Assembly (NCBI RefSeq): GCF_047496725.1
Contig: NC_132971.1
Span: forward strand, 7,158,001-7,222,000
From: Anoplolepis gracilipes
Taxonomy: Eukaryota; Arthropoda; Insecta; Hymenoptera; Formicidae
Length of the DNA: 64,000 bases
Reading direction: 5' to 3'
How positions within the stretch are numbered: the first letter of the stretch is position 1; every line of letters begins with the position of its first letter. The notes below the pieces were generated by a model. It made no database searches. It worked only from the letters and a program-made list of their open reading frames with translations, and was not told the origin of the DNA. Made by a program: the position numbers and the translations under genes. Shown here in pieces: positions 12,194-27,100 of this stretch.

Positions 12194-15100
12194 CGTAGCC
12201 ACACTCGATGCGCACAATTAATATCGGGCCATATCTCCGATCTCTCATTATTACCTGGCGTCTGCCGATGTGCGAGCGGGTGTAGTTCTCGCAGGAAACG
12301 GGTGTACGTGCGTGTACGCGCGCGTATTGGTACCGGCTACCGTACACCCCGGGACACCAGAGTCGGCCATGCATCACCCTAACGAGCCGGGCATCGCGTG
12401 CCGATCTGTATTAAGGATTTATAATCCTCCGGACGCCGAGGGACTCCTAATGTCCCGGGCGAGAGATATTTGCCTATATACCCGCGATCGCAGCGGATAC
12501 GGTGACGGAGGGAGAGGCAGCCGCGTCTTCTGTCCCGCTGCTCTTCTCCTCTCCCTGGAACAGGTGGGCACACCCACGACGAATTTTTCTCACGTACGCC
12601 TGCTGGTGAGTCGCGTTCAAACATAAATCATTGGTAAAACGGTATTTCGAACAATATTTATTTTATATATTTTTTTTTATATTTATGTATACATATATTG
12701 TATATTATTTTATATATTTTGAACGGAAATCTTAGATTTTTTTTTTGACACTTTTCTCTAGTCAAGATTAAGAGGATTGTTTCAAGTTACTTTATTGATT
12801 AAAATGAAAAGTATTATTTGGTATAAATAAATATATACGTTAATACGTTTGATTGATTTTAAGCACACCAAGCGTAGAATTTTATACAGACATTATATAT
12901 AATACATGTATTTTTTTTTTTAATAAGACATTTTATTTAATAACGTTATCTAATATGAAATACTTCATTCATACGGCATCTAGATCGACGTCCGAGGTAC
13001 GCAATTCCATCTCCCTTCCCCCGGAAAGCCCGGACGTGCGTAGCTCCCCAAAGACACGAGCGGCATTCCGGGGCTAAGCACATATTAATTAGGCGGCGTG
13101 TCGGGCAGGAAGGCATAACTCCTTCAGGGATGGTTCGAGACCGTTGCACGACGTTGGTCGTGCTGCGGTTTCCGAGTGTCGTGTTACCCGGGCCCTCTCT
13201 TTCCCCCTGCGGGTCCGTAAGACCCGCGGGTGGCCCCTAGTCCTGCGTCCTGCTGTACACCATCCGGGATCTAAGGCCCGGTACGTGGGCTCTCGCCATG
13301 GAAGAAACCGGGCACGACGCTACCGTCGCATTAATAACACTGGTAGCCACTCATATGTTAAACGTCCACCCTGTTATACCGCCGCCGCCGCCGCACAGTT
13401 GCGGTCGCACAGAGACGGGAAGAGAGAGAGAAAGAGAGAGGGCGAGGAAATGCCATGGCGTGGATACGAACCTACCCACAGTAGTGTACAGCCGAGTGTG
13501 TTACAAGGTGTCCTTATATTCGAAGATCAAATTTCATTATAATATTTAAAAAGCCTACTCTTTTTCGTTTATATATTATTAATCGTACGGTTTAACGCTT
13601 CTTGTGCAAAGAAATCGACGATTCCCGGTATCGTAAAGTGTTCTCGTGAACGCGGATGCACCGGATGCACCATTACTGAACTCGATTGTACAGCTCCGGC
13701 TCTGCGGTTCTCGCGCTTGCGATGCAGATCAGGCGCGTTTACCTCGGTCCGCTCTTCCGGTAGCGCGTCGTTTACGCTAACGCTGAGGAATATCGCTCTG
13801 AGCAAGAGAGGAATCGAACCACACGAATTTACACCGTAAAATTAGTTTTCTGAAATGTTACTTGTCGTATATTATTTTTATAGTTTCTCTCTCTATATAT
13901 TATCTTTGCAGTTTTTTATTGCAATCTTCAGGAATGTTTTCTAAGCCATTTTTGTGCTTCATAATTTTTCACGCGATTAAGATAAAGTGTGTGGCTAAAT
14001 ACATAATCTCAGGAAGTTTTTCGAAATCTCGTAAAGAGTATTATTGAATAATTTGTTTATTAAATTAGAATGTTATGCTTTTATGAAAGATGAAGATGAT
14101 AATTGTTATTATTACGGTTATGTATAAAATTGCATGCGATTATCGTTACTTGGCATCGTCAATTATCATTATCGCAGCAAGTGCACAGGCATTTAAATAA
14201 TTCATGCCGCTCGCTTAAAAGCATTTAAGTACGCTGTTCTCTTTGCGGATCAGTATGCATGAATAAGAGAAAATTTCTAGGAATATGAGAATTTAGATTT
14301 GATTGCGTCATCTTTTATAAATCGTATATGCGTCGCATATATAAACTTTATAAATATTTCTTGTATATTAAAAGTAAATAATTATAAAACGTGAGTAAAA
14401 TTTCAGGAAGATATTTATAAAATATTGAAACAGAATTAATTTTTGCAATAGTCCATTATACAATTATTTCCTCTTTATCTCAATAATTATTTTAATCAAT
14501 TATTACCTTAGCAAAAAAAAACAGATAAAAACATAAAAATGGCAAGAGATACCTCTGAATAATTATTTAATTAATCGGTAGTTGCCTCAAAATTATGGTC
14601 TTCTCTGAAAAGATGGGGCGGTTCTGAGGCTTTACCGTCTCCTTGGATCCAGGAACATAAATAACAGAAGAAGACGGAACCGCGGTGGGGTTCCTCGCGC
14701 ACCCCAGGAGGAGCCTTCGAAATCCAGAGTGCTCTATTGTCGATTAATTATCGTGAATGCCTCCGTGAAACTTCAACGTTTGATCCCCTATCTTGTCGCT
14801 GGCGATTTGTCATTGCATTTTCTCGACGTTTATTTTTGGAACACTCGAGGTTGTAGACAAAATATTTTATCCCAAACACTTTACTACACATCCTACTGGA
14901 AAGAAACTAGCGACATATCCTGAAATTAAGATAAAAGGAACACTTTCTTCGTGATATTGTTTCGCCAGCAAGTAGCTTAGGGCCATAATTAAGTAAATTG
15001 CCGATTATTATGGAAATATTCGCGGAACTTTTCAAGAAATCGAATCCTGTAGGCGGTAAGTAATTTCGATATTTAAATTTGATATAACGATAAGCAGGCG

Positions 15101-15364
15101 AGAGAAGGTCGCAAAATGATATTTATCGCGCGCGACTCCGATGACTTTATCATACAGGCGTGACACAGAAAGGAGTTCCGAGAATTGCCGGAAGTATCGT
15201 CCCAATATATCGATAACCTCGAGACGCGTTCTCCGCTGCTGAATGCAGAACGGAAGTCAGTAAATTTATGTCTGGAATTCGTTTACATGTATATGGATCT
15301 GGTGTGTCGGGCGCTTACAACGACAGGTAAAGCAAAGAGAAAAGGGGAGAAGAAGGAGAGAAAC

Positions 15365-15371
<7 letters not shown>

Positions 15372-15406
<35 letters not shown>
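15372..15406. repeat. (GA)n microsatellite
   Basis: A nearly perfect GA run of about 17 units. Confidence 0.95.
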
Positions 15407-15410
<4 letters not shown>

Positions 15411-17550
15411 TAGAGATAGGCGATTGTGGTGTGGGGCGAAGCCATCTCGCGATGATATGGAACGATTTTCCTCGTGGTCGAAGAGGCGGTGTTATCAGAA
15501 ATTGAAATGCCACGAGGAAGGGAATCGTAAACATAAAACGGTACAGAATAATATAATACTCGTTCTATATTATCGCTGCGGCATTGAAGAATGCGCGATT
15601 TACGGTCAAAAAATGTATGTGTATAATTACAATGTAAAATTTGATTTAATTATTACAGATCCAGTTTTTTGAAGTAATTAAATGTATTTCCGTTGACGGA
15701 ATTATGTATTGAGGTAAATAATAATTTTCGAAAATTTTTACCGCAATTTGATTAATAAATATTAATGACTAATTTTTAACTATACCAGTGTTTTAATTAT
15801 AGATACTTTTATCATGCTTTTTTCATTTGATTATATTTTACACAGTTATGAATATGAAATATATTAAAGTTAAATTCATATTCGTATATACGATCGATAA
15901 ACGGTAGAAATACCGAGAGCTTTTTATAAATTCTCGAGTGTGCATTAAAGATGATCAAAGATCCTTTCTTTGACTCTCAGCATTCAGTAGATAATCGCCT
16001 AATCGCTCAATTGAACGTTGATAAGAATCTTCATAGGCCGTGAGGATAGCGAACATTTCGCCGTCATTAGGGTTCATCAATAATTCAGCGTTCAGTTCTG
16101 TAGCAAAAATCGGGTTCCGTTATCATCGTTCTCGTCGATTGATTCAAAACTTTCCAGCGCTTTCGGAATGCGACGACCACCCCTACGAAGGATAGATTCC
16201 GCGCGTTAACGCCGTGTAATGCCACGCGCTTTGATTAAAACGACGTGTACACGATAGGAAAACAACGTTCCTATTAACACCGAGTCGTTCATTAACATTT
16301 ACACGTTGCGTGTAAGCGTATCCCCGAGAAACGAGCATGACCCAGCATGCACACGCGTGCGTCTTTCGCGCGTTTCGCTCGGCGGAGGTGGCGATAATTG
16401 CTTAATTGACGGCGGTCGCCGATAAGCATCGCCGCGTGGCTGCGAGATGGTAAGTGTAATATCTTCGTGAGTCTCTTGGCTAGCGGTATGTTGGTATCTC
16501 CGATGAGACAGCCGCGAAGAGGAAGACGAAGAGGCAAGAGAGAGAGAGCGAGAAGAGATACTGGGAGATACCGAAGATGGACTACGATGTAAAAGCGTAT
16601 GAAGAAGAAAGAGAGAAAGAGAAAGAGATGAAGCTACAGAGAAAGAGATGAAGGAACCTCGTCTCGTATCGATGGCCCCGAAGAGACGAGGTGTGTACGT
16701 GGTGTCGGCTGACGTGTCTTTTCTCCTGGCGAACAAGGCCTCGTTGTAGAAAGGTGTCGGGGCAGCTCGAGCAAAGAGCCTCGAGAGAGATCCGCTCTTC
16801 CCTCCGTCCCCTCCCCGTTACCTCCCTTCCTTCCCGAATGCTTCTTCTCCTTCGTCACCCCGACCATTCCTCTCATCCGTCTTTGTCTACCTCTCGCACG
16901 TTGGCGCGAGAAGATATTAGAGATGCGAGATAGCTTTATTAAAGGTGAGAAGAGATGCCAGCGCGCGAGAGACACCACCGAGTCGGTCGCTTTGATCACA
17001 CGAATTATCGTGACTCCTCGGACGCGACCCGCTCGTCTCTATCCCTCTGTGTCTCTCTCCTTCTCTCTTTCTTCCTTTCTTGCGAGTCTCGCTTTCGAGA
17101 GTTCATATGACACCCTCTCGTGAGCGATCAACGCGAGGAAAGTATGCGCGCTCGGATCGAGCGACTCACTTTATGCTGGATTGTATCTACACAAGCTCCG
17201 ATATTGTACATCATTAGAATTATAATTCTGCAATAAGCATTTAAATTAAAATATACCGTCAATTATCTTCAAGTATGTATATTCTTCCTCTCAACTAATG
17301 TTTAAATAATGTTTCAATGATCGAATCTTAGCAATGTACATTTTTAAGGAGAACGGCAATTGGAACAGGTTCATGGTATTTTTCCTCCGAATGCATACAT
17401 GATGTGGATTAAACAAAAATATAAAATAAAAAAGATTGAAAAAAGAGATAGAAGATATATAAACAATTAGCTCTTTTGTTTACTACTTGTAGCAACTTTG
17501 GAAGCGTATATAATCCTATATTCTAATTTTATAGATACATCTGACAGTCC

Positions 17551-17608
17551 AAATTTATACACACATATATATATATATATATATATATTTGTGTGTGTGT
17601 ATAAATTT
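17551..17608. repeat. Hairpin built on a (TA)n/(CA)n microsatellite
   Basis: The left arm AAATTTATACACAC is mirrored by GTGTGTGTATAAATTT on the right, with (AT)n between. The element is an extended palindrome rather than a simple repeat and resembles the larger one at 37341-37432. Confidence 0.85.
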
Positions 17609-18512
17609 GTACTCTTGAAGACCACTGAAAACGATTACTCGTAATAGCGATGACGTGCGGACAATACGTTCGTAGACATAAATACTACGATCCGATCTTT
17701 GGACACGCCTCCGATTAAATTAGGAACGCTCCTCGTGGCAAAAAAAAAGTTTAAGGTGTTTAGACGCTCTGATGGACGTCGGTTGAGGACATCGCCATAT
17801 AAAGAATCAAAAGAATATCTTACAACGCGCATCGCACGAGCCAAGAATATAAAAAGAGTAGATTTATAGAGTAGATCATGCATACAAGGGATCAGAAAGT
17901 TATGGATATTATGTATTCTAAGGCAAATTATCCCGGAGATCTTCGAAATTATGTAAAGAAAATTTTTATTTTAATTTCAAATAATATAAAATTAAATTAA
18001 ATAATAATATATGAGATAAAAGAAAGATGGAGAGAGAAACATAAGCAGAGTTAAAAATAAACTGGAAAAATCAAATAGAATTAATCAAACGATAAAAGGT
18101 GAAATAGAGAGAGGATCTTCTTTCGCCTGTATCGATCTCCACGCAGCCTGGAATCGCAAAGATTCCGAGAAGCTGCGTCCGCTGCGTCCGGTTTGCCTCG
18201 GAGATGATGTCCAAGATATTAGAGTCCTTAGGATGTTCGGCCTCTCCTTCGATCGCGCCATCTCACTCCCGCCTTCTGCCGGATCTCGTTCGCACTTTCC
18301 TTTTCTTCGTCTTCTTCGGGCCGGCGATGCCGATCGTTTCGTGGCTCAAATCGTGCCGTCTCGCCTCTCGCGGGATCTGACAGCCGGCACGTCATTACAC
18401 GATGACTCGACAATCGTACAACACCCGGGGAGAACGGAAGGGCGGTGACGGGGGATGATCCCATAGGGATCGGGAAAGAGAAAGATAAATGTAAAAGTGA
18501 GTATAAAGTACA

Positions 18513-18514
<2 letters not shown>

Positions 18515-18574
<60 letters not shown>
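18515..18574. repeat. (CT)n microsatellite
   Basis: About 30 perfect CT units. Open frames on the other strand through it encode only alternating Arg and Glu. Confidence 0.97.
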
Positions 18575-18577
<3 letters not shown>

Positions 18578-19603
18578 GGACATAGGATTTCGCGATATTC
18601 ATTCTCCGAAATTTTGAAAAAAATGTGAATAAGATTCTAATAAACGAGATTCGATTATCGTGTACGAGTTTAAAAATTCGAAGATTCAGCAGAAAAATTT
18701 AATTTGATATATTAAAATAGTCTGGAGGATTGGAAATTTTTTTTTTCGAGAAGAGAGATTGGTTGTAAAAAATTTTAATTATTATTTCTTTAAAAATTAT
18801 TTGTAAAAATACGCAGTTATTTTTTTGTCATTTTTCAAAATTGTATATGTAGTATGTATTTGTGTTAGATATATAAATAACTTTATATACTCAACGAGCG
18901 CATACTACTAGACTGCTAGATAAAATCGAGATGAATCTGATTGCGCCATCCGTTAAGAAACCAGCAATTTCTGAATTAGAATCAGTCACGATACAGTTAC
19001 AGTTGAGGCTCTCTTCGAATGGTTCAGTCCATCAGAGATATGTACAGTCTTCGTTAATAAACGTTCAAAAAAAAAAAATCCTCAGACAATATTTTATAAT
19101 GTAATCTCTTGTTATAAATATAAAGAAATATTAATAAATCTTTTCATATAAATGTTTCATATGAGAAGAAAGCGAGAACAATCTATATTTATGTCGACTT
19201 ATTTATCAAAATAATTGTTTGTTTTCGAGATTGCCGCCGAACCATCTACGAAGGATACTGTATTTGGGTATACCGTCGAGTCATCGGCTACCTGGTGCGA
19301 CGAACTGTACGATCACAAGGTGCGAAACCCGAGGACTAAGCCAATCGAAACGTTTCATTAAACAGGCTAACTGGAAAGACGAAAAGCGAAGAAAGAGGTA
19401 CTCGCCGTTCGGCTTTTAATCAGACGCACTGCCAATTCATCTCCTTTTATTTGTGAATATATAGTTTGACCAAAAGTCGATACTTCCCTAATGATTAGAA
19501 CGCCATACATTTTCTTTCTCTTGTCGTATCTTTAATATTTATTATTTCGATAACTGCACCAATATTTCAGAAAAATCTCACAGGAAATAAACGAAGAATT
19601 CCG

Positions 19604-19643
<40 letters not shown>
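19604..19643. repeat. (TA)n microsatellite
   Basis: A perfect TA run of about 20 units. Confidence 0.96.
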
Positions 19644-19647
<4 letters not shown>

Positions 19648-22600
19648 ATCTTTGAAAGTTAATTCTTGAAATTCTGATTGCTTATTACGTGAAATCTATT
19701 TGCGTAAAAGCCGCGTATTTATCTCATAAAAATGATATCGAGAGAGATTCTTTGGGATCATCTTAATTTATGCGCCTCGGGCAATCTGTTCTTTCTTCCG
19801 GCATTAACGGCCGTCCATCACTGGATTTCCCTGGCGTTGCGTTTTTATTAGAAAAGTAATCGGGAGTTACTCGCGAAAGTAAATCGATGTTCGAAGTTCA
19901 GCCTCTCTCATCCTTTAAGGGCAGGGGCGTCGGAAGGTCCCCGCTGTTCCGCGCAAGTTCGCGAACGATAACGAAAAGCGCTGAGATCCGTTAATCGGAG
20001 AAATTTGCTAAAAATAAAGAGCGCCGGTGTCGCACAACTTTCGAGATAAGACGCGCGTTTCCGTAAATTAATCACCGGCCCGACGTACGCTTTGGCGGAC
20101 ATTAATCGTCGTCTCCTTGCTTCCCCCTGTCTCCTCCCGTCCCCCCTTCTTAGTTCGTCCCCTCCCTCCTCTTACAGTCTCTCTTTTCATAATTCTCTCT
20201 CCTAGCGAGCCGGTCCTCCGCACGTCGCTTTTATAATTAACGATTTAAGATCTCGCGAATAAAGCGGCTGTGAATAAAGTGTCCGGATAAATCCATCAAA
20301 GTCAACGGTTCGATAAAACGCGGAACGCAAATTAGGTACAATTGCATGTCGCGAAAACGGTAAGAGGCGCATAAGCATTCTTCGCGTGTGAGCCAATCGT
20401 TCGCGAATCCCTTGGGGATTCAATTATGAGGAATTCAACCGAGAGAAGGAGACGTAGAGTGACGTGAGAAAACAAAATGGCGACGCGAGAGAATCGGGAT
20501 TGCGAAAGTGAGAGAGAAAGGGATAAAAAAAGAAACGAAAGATACAGAGGGAAAGAGAGAGAAGAGAGAATGGACGGAAAGTAGCTGCGAGTTGCAGGAA
20601 AGGTGTAGGGGAGGAAAAGGAAGCAGAGGAGAAGGGAGCGCATCTACACCCTGGAGGTTCGTATTTTCCCTCTTTTCGCGAGCGCTACTAATTAATTACT
20701 GTGATTAATCAGAAAAGTTCGTAATTAGAAAGTTTCTTCGCGAAATTAAAATGGCGGGGGAGTGACGGAGCGAGTCGACGAGAGCGGTGGCCTCGTCTAG
20801 AACTCTCCTCCTTCGGGCCCGGAACATCAGCAGCAGCATCCGCCGCTTATGTATATACCCTCATTTCCTCGCTTTTTCTGCCCTCGGGGAGGAGGGTGGT
20901 TACGCAGCTCCGCCAAGACCAACATCGACTCGCGAGAGTTTCCGATAAACTCATTAATTAAGGTGGATCGCCTCGTAAGAAGAAAGCACAGGGGGAGGGG
21001 AATCGAGCACGGCGCGTTGGGAGCACTCGCAATGGCATTCTCGATTTGCTTTCGGCATTTAGCTGCTCTACATTTCTTCCCCTTCGACGATACACGGCGG
21101 TAGCGATCCTCGAATCGAGGGATTCAACTGCGATTGATCCCGATTGACAACTAATTTATTCATTGCTGCAATCATAATAGTCTTGTACTGAACCTATGTA
21201 CCAAAGAATCGTAATAATCTTTAATATCTATTGAATTTAATATACAAGATAATTAAAATATATATATATATATATAAAACTTTATGTACAATAAATTAAA
21301 ATATTCCTCAAACTCTGCAATATTTTTTTTGACCCAAGAAGGATGACATGAAAACTGTAATAATTTGCAAATAAAGAATTGTAAAAAAGTATTTTATATG
21401 TTAATTTAAAATATTAATTTATAATACATTAATTAATATAAAAATATTTTAATTTCTTAACGTGTAAAAAAACTTTTGTCCAGTGCCAATCAATGCATAT
21501 GTGTTCAAAACGTATGCACGACTGATGAAAGGACGATTAATGGATTTCGTAGTATAATATAAGGATAAAAAAATAGGAGTACACGCGCGCGGGACGCATT
21601 ATGCGTCGCACAATGCATTTCAGTAATAATATAAGACTTTCTCGTCCTTTCGTATCTCATTAAACACTCGACGATTCGCATACGCACCGACCGCCTCGCT
21701 CTTTATTCGCCTATTTGTTTGCTCACGTGTGAAAGGATGGTTAAACAGAAGCGTTCTCGCGACACGCGAGCGTCTCCGCTCCGGTCATTGCTTTCGCGCC
21801 GCCGGAGAATTTGGCGGTTAGATGGTCACGCGATTTACAGCCCGTGGCTATCCAATTGGAATTGCTTAGGAAATCGCGGGTTTCATTTGAAATTTTCAAA
21901 GCTACGGCGAACCCCGACTCGCACAAGTCTGACAACCGACTGCAAACGATTGAAATAAAATCTGTACTCCTTCGCATGTCGAAGATGGACCTTCCGCGAA
22001 ACTCATCTTATTCTGGCGTTCGTGAAAATAAATCGATTGAAACGAGAACGAGAAAGCGAGTTCGAATATAAATTGAAATTTAAATAAATTTAAAAAAATT
22101 TTTTAAATATGTACTCTTTTTTCTATAATTCAATGGAAATTGTACCGCTCTAATAACCGGAAATAACCGTGTATAAATTATAATGTAAAAGTGGAAAAAA
22201 AGGTTAGAGAAAAACATACTTGACTCGAAAATTCAGCCATGTTATCCTATTAACATCTTCTTCTCTGTAATTATTTTTATGAATAAATTCGAAATTCGGA
22301 ATATATGAAACAAAGGAAATGCAAATTCGGCTTGTCAGTGAGCAACAGGCCGGTTGGTTACCTCCGATAGCTGCTATCGTTGCGACCAGTCGGATCTACT
22401 TTTTCCTCCTGAATCTTTCCTTTTCCGGCATTTGTTTGTTTCCATGGCGTATTGTACTCGCGCGCTAAACAACGCCGATTGCTAATGAGTTAACAGCACC
22501 TAAATACTAAACGAGAAAACAGAAATATGAAACATTCATTCTCTGTTGCTTTAATCTATAAAATTAAGCATTTCATTTATACTTTTTAAATTTTTTATAT

Positions 22601-22884
22601 TCCACATATTTATTATATAAATTATATATATTATATAATCTTTTATGTTTTATTTTTTTATATTTAAAAATTCTTAATATATAAAAATATTTTTTATATT
22701 TTAAAAATTTTTTAAATTTTTTATAAATTTTATATTTCTTCTATTAATATAAATTAAATCATATATACATATATATATATATACATATATATAAATTACA
22801 CATCAGTATCTTAAATTGTTATTATTTCCTCAGTCTTTTTAAAGCTCGAATTTTAATTATGCAAGATTATTAAGAGTAAAATAA

Positions 22885-22888
<4 letters not shown>

Positions 22889-22922
<34 letters not shown>
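22889..22922. repeat. (TA)n microsatellite
   Basis: A perfect run of about 17 TA units next to further AT-rich low-complexity sequence (22600-22800). Confidence 0.95.
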
Positions 22923-22925
<3 letters not shown>

Positions 22926-23818
22926 TTCGCGTACGGATTGTTTTCATCGTCAGTCAACCGTACAAAATCGATCTCTCCATTAGGTCCTTCGCCCGATGGA
23001 GAAAACAATTGGCGCGACTCCTACCGCAAAGGATCATTTTTTAACTTGATCTCTGCGGCAAAGGGGCGGCAATGAAATCACGTCGCACCCTAAAGGGGCA
23101 CGGTACTACCGGGGGTCGTCTCTCTAGTCACCCTTTGTCGACGCCACCCTCCTGACCGCAGATTGAAATTCTTAAGCTCCTCGACGGACGAATCGAGGGT
23201 CGGGTCGAGAGATCGTTGAATCGAAATTTCGTTATCACACTGCCTAAGATTATTTATCATTCTAGAATTCGCGAATATTGCGACGGTTTGTCTTTTTTTT
23301 TCTTGCAAATTCCGTCTCTTCTTCCAGAAAGAGACAAATGGCCCCAGTCATGATTAATCTATATTGAAGGAGTTATAGAAACCATAATAATAATATCTAA
23401 AAATATACGGAGATATAAAAATTACATGTTGATGTGCCAAAGGTTCGGTTTATAATGCCAACACGTAGCAGAAAACATTTCTGGCTTCAAGTGACTGATT
23501 CATACAAAATATATACGTCACGTAGTGGTAGACAAGAGTAGATATAGAGAGAAGGAGAGAGAAAAAGGGACGGTCGGAGGTCGATGCATTGGACACCTAC
23601 GCGCAACACTGTGCAATGTATGTATGTACGAGGGATACGTGTGCTGCCTTCCTTTCCTTTCTTCCGTCTTCTTTCTCGTCGAGGCCATTGTTACTTTTAT
23701 TCGCGGTATACTGTCGCACGAATGATTTGCGAAGCCGGTGGCGCGTTTTAATTTTGGGATATTGGTAGCGTTAAGCCCACGAGGACGGATGGTATTTTTC
23801 GTCGTTGTACAGTTCACG

Positions 23819-24127
23819 TACAGGGTGTGCCAAATAATCCTTTCTGCTTATCTTCTTAAATATTAATCCTGTGTTGACCGTGTAATAATAATGTCAAACA
23901 ACATATTATATCGATGACTTTGTCAGCTTACTTATCTTTGCGATTTATCTATGCGTGGACATAAGAAAAACAAGTGAAAGAATTATATTTTTCTATATTA
24001 AATCTGATAAAATTTAGATAAAATGATATATTTTATACAATTTCCATTTCTCTCGATCTTTCCCGATTGTTGTTGTCGTCCTTAAATTTTTCACATAATT
24101 TGCACATGAAAATTTTGGACACCCTAT
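23819..24127. mobile_element. Candidate mariner-type MITE
   Basis: The left end reads TACAGGGTGTGCCAAA and the right end, reverse-complemented, reads ATAGGGTGTCCAAAA. This is an inverted pair of about 15 bases, 309 bases apart, with no open frame of note between. ACAGGGTGT-type ends resemble those of insect Tc1/mariner-derived elements, and a better preserved relative lies at 60078-60453. The interior does not fold back on itself, so this may be a deletion derivative. Only the ends support the call. Confidence 0.5.
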
Positions 24128-27100
24128 GCACAGATTATAGTGGATCGTAGTTCGCGAAACGTATCTACTACCCCTCGCGCGCGATGAGATTTCATTCGGG
24201 GCCGAGATCTTTTAATTTGAAGCCAAATTCCTCTCGAGGATGAAACGCGGGGAGCCACCGGAGTGGTCGTATTGCAAGGAGGGTGGCACGTTTGGTGGTT
24301 GTTTGCTACCCTCCACAACGCCAGCATCACACAGTATACCCTCCCCGCCACCCGCTCTTATCCGTCGTCGGATTCTAAAACACCCCTGTTTACGAGAGGA
24401 AAGGGAGAGGGGATTCTTTCCTCCCGTGCAGCTGCTTTGGATCTGGTCCACTTGAAGTGTGACCTCGGGATAAAATCGAATTACGCGAGGTTTAACGGCG
24501 TGGTTTAACTTACACGAATAATATTAGCGAGGATAAAACGACCATTACGCTCAAGGAACTTCTGCGCGTTTCGCACGTGCGCATTTTATTCGGCAATTTC
24601 GAAAACCTGCAGCGCGACATTTCTTTAACGAGCCGTCTGTACGCTCAGTAAAAAGAGATACAGAATGTTGGTCCGGAGAAATTCCACGGGATACTTATTA
24701 AACCACTTCGTTAAATCTCAACGGCCACGATCGGGGCAAAGTTATAATACGCGCGTGCGCGCGTGCGTATCCGCGAATCATTAGCGACTATTACGCCTTC
24801 TATTTGCAAAATGCGCGGCGATATAAAACGCCGCGGCCGAAACTTTATCTCGAATAAGCGCGGCCGTCTCGCCTAAATAAGTATCGATAAACGTCGCGGT
24901 AAAATAGAAAGTAAAACCCCCTTCGACCGCATTCCACAAGGCCTGCTGGCGTGAGTTGCGTAAAGAAAAATATGAGATGGCGAAGGGAGCGAGGGTCCTC
25001 ATAGGTGGCCCCGTGGCCTCACACTTTAAGAGATCGCCTACGACTTCGCACACTTGCGTGCAGGTGCGTCGAACCATGGCCCGTAATATATATCGCGAGG
25101 AGAGCCGAATACTTTGAAGTATAATGAAGTAATGTTTATTTCCATTCTCAGAAATATTATTTTTTTCATTCTTGAAAGGAAAATCTTTGCTCAAACGTTC
25201 GCGAATTATATACGCAATAAATATGCAAAACAAAATATAATCTACGCATTTGGTGACTGAAATGCTTCTAGTCTTGCGGAAAATAAAAAGAAAGAAATAT
25301 GCAACTTCATTAAGAAAATAAAAGAATTTTTTTTTAAAAGAGAAAAATACTTTTGCCAAATATTAATGAAATAAATATGAAATTAAATTCTTCGCAAACG
25401 ACTGCAAAAAAGTTTCTTCTTCCTTCGCGAGACTTGTCCACTCGGTATCGAGGCCTTTCACGTAATCAGCGAGGTGAAATTTATCGGGCAATATCATAGG
25501 ATAATTCACGCCCCATATAGTGCCGTAGCCTCGAAACGAAGAAGGACGGCAGAGCCTCTTAATTATTTTCCTGCTTAAATGACCGACCGGTCACGCCCCT
25601 TTCGAGATATTCCAAAGTCAAACGAATCGGCTGCAGCAATTCGCTTAAAACATTTCACAAATTAGTCTGTCTTTAAGTCTCGGTCTGCGTTTAACCCAAA
25701 GTTCAACAAATTTGCAGCTGCAATACCTTGAGCACTTTCAACTTGTAAAAATAAATTCCTCTTCCCTTCGTGCGCTTTGAGTTTAATTATTTTCGTAAAA
25801 GTAATTAAAATGTAAAATATAAAAAAATAGTCTTTAAAGAAAGTACATTACGTAGGAAAATATCAACGATTTAAAATTATGACAATTAATATATCTAAAA
25901 AATAGTATTTGCGATATGTGTAGTTAATATTGAGATTTTATACGGCATTATATTGTGGTTTTACTCATATCTTTATTTGCTTAAGTAAATGTAAATTTAT
26001 CCTATAATGTGTAGAGCTCCTACTCAGAGATTAATCTCACGTAAGGAATCAAATGCAAAGTCTCGATCGCATCGGCAAGTGCAGCGCGCCTCATGGTGCT
26101 TTCGGTATATCCCATACAGCCCAGAGTGGCGTATGGTGGGCATTAATTTTCTCCCCGCGCGCTAACCAGAATGCATAAGTAAGAAGCTTGTGGATCTCTC
26201 GCCCACGCGCCGCCCACCTAAACACATTGAGAAGTCAAACATCGTTTTCTAACGTTACGGGTGTTAAACCGCGGCGTTAAGTGGTCCGTCAATTGGTACC
26301 GGATACCGAAGGGCACTTATAGTCTTCCTTCCAAGCAGCAAATAGCGTGTGTTTTCGAGTAGTTTGTGCCGTGACGCTACGTTATATGGCAGAACAGTGA
26401 TAAGCAAAACGGAGTGACACTGACACTAGATTTCAAACTTCCATGTTCCGTATTCTTTAGATTATTGCCTGAGAGTCACTGACTTAATAAGTCAAGAAAG
26501 AAAGAGTGAGAGGTTAATATATAAATCTAATAAAATGTAAATCAAGATAAATACATATAAATACTATATATATATTTAATAAATTTAATATATTAATATA
26601 AAAATATATTTAAATTTTATTATCTGTAAGAGTCAATCACTTAATAAATCAAGAGAAAGAAAGAAAAAGAAAGAGAGAGAGAGAGAGAAATTAATAAAAA
26701 ATGTAAAATTTATAATAAAATCTAAATCAAGAGATAATAAGATGATAAACTATATAATAAAATATAATAAAATATAATAATCTATCCTACAACAAAGGAA
26801 GCATTTGGATCGAGATGCAATGTCAACGGAACGAGTAGTGTTTTATCTCTTCCGGGCGATTATTTGGAATTGATTTCCTGAGCGAAAGCAATATCGTAAA
26901 TCCTAATGGAAATGCAAAGATTAATTAAGAATCCCATTCTGTCTTGTCCTCACGCGTGGGCGTCCGCACGCTCCATCGTCCCTGGGGAAGATCATCGGCT
27001 CGTCATTTTCTCTGTCACTGTCCCCCCATTTCTATCCCATCTTTATCGCATCGACTCGTTTAGGGCGAGGACATGGAGTCTCTTAAACTAGTCGGGTCTC

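Larger units (their letters stand above)
10605..23818. other. Long noncoding stretch alternating AT-rich and CpG-rich
   Basis: No gene is supported. CpG-rich islands lie at about 11400-12620, 13000-13500, 16150-17130 and 20000-21130, separated by AT-rich DNA. A (CAG)n run is at 12168-12193 and a (CCG)n run at 13378-13392. Microsatellites are (GA)n at 11134-11180 and 15372-15406, (CT)n at 18515-18574, and (TA)n at 19604-19643 and 22889-22922. A hairpin is centred at 17580. The longest open frame, 182 codons at 11834-12382, runs through the CAG repeat as polyserine and shows no domain. This could be intronic DNA of a large gene or a regulatory desert. Confidence 0.55.

Noticed and set aside
11834..12382. 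Open frame of 182 codons with a polyserine run
   Set aside because: The serines come from the CAG repeat; composition follows local GC content, there is no domain and competing frames on both strands are equally open.
24781..25359. Open frame of 192 codons on the minus strand
   Set aside because: Phe/Lys-rich then Arg-rich with no recognisable domain, no promoter or splice context; consistent with chance.
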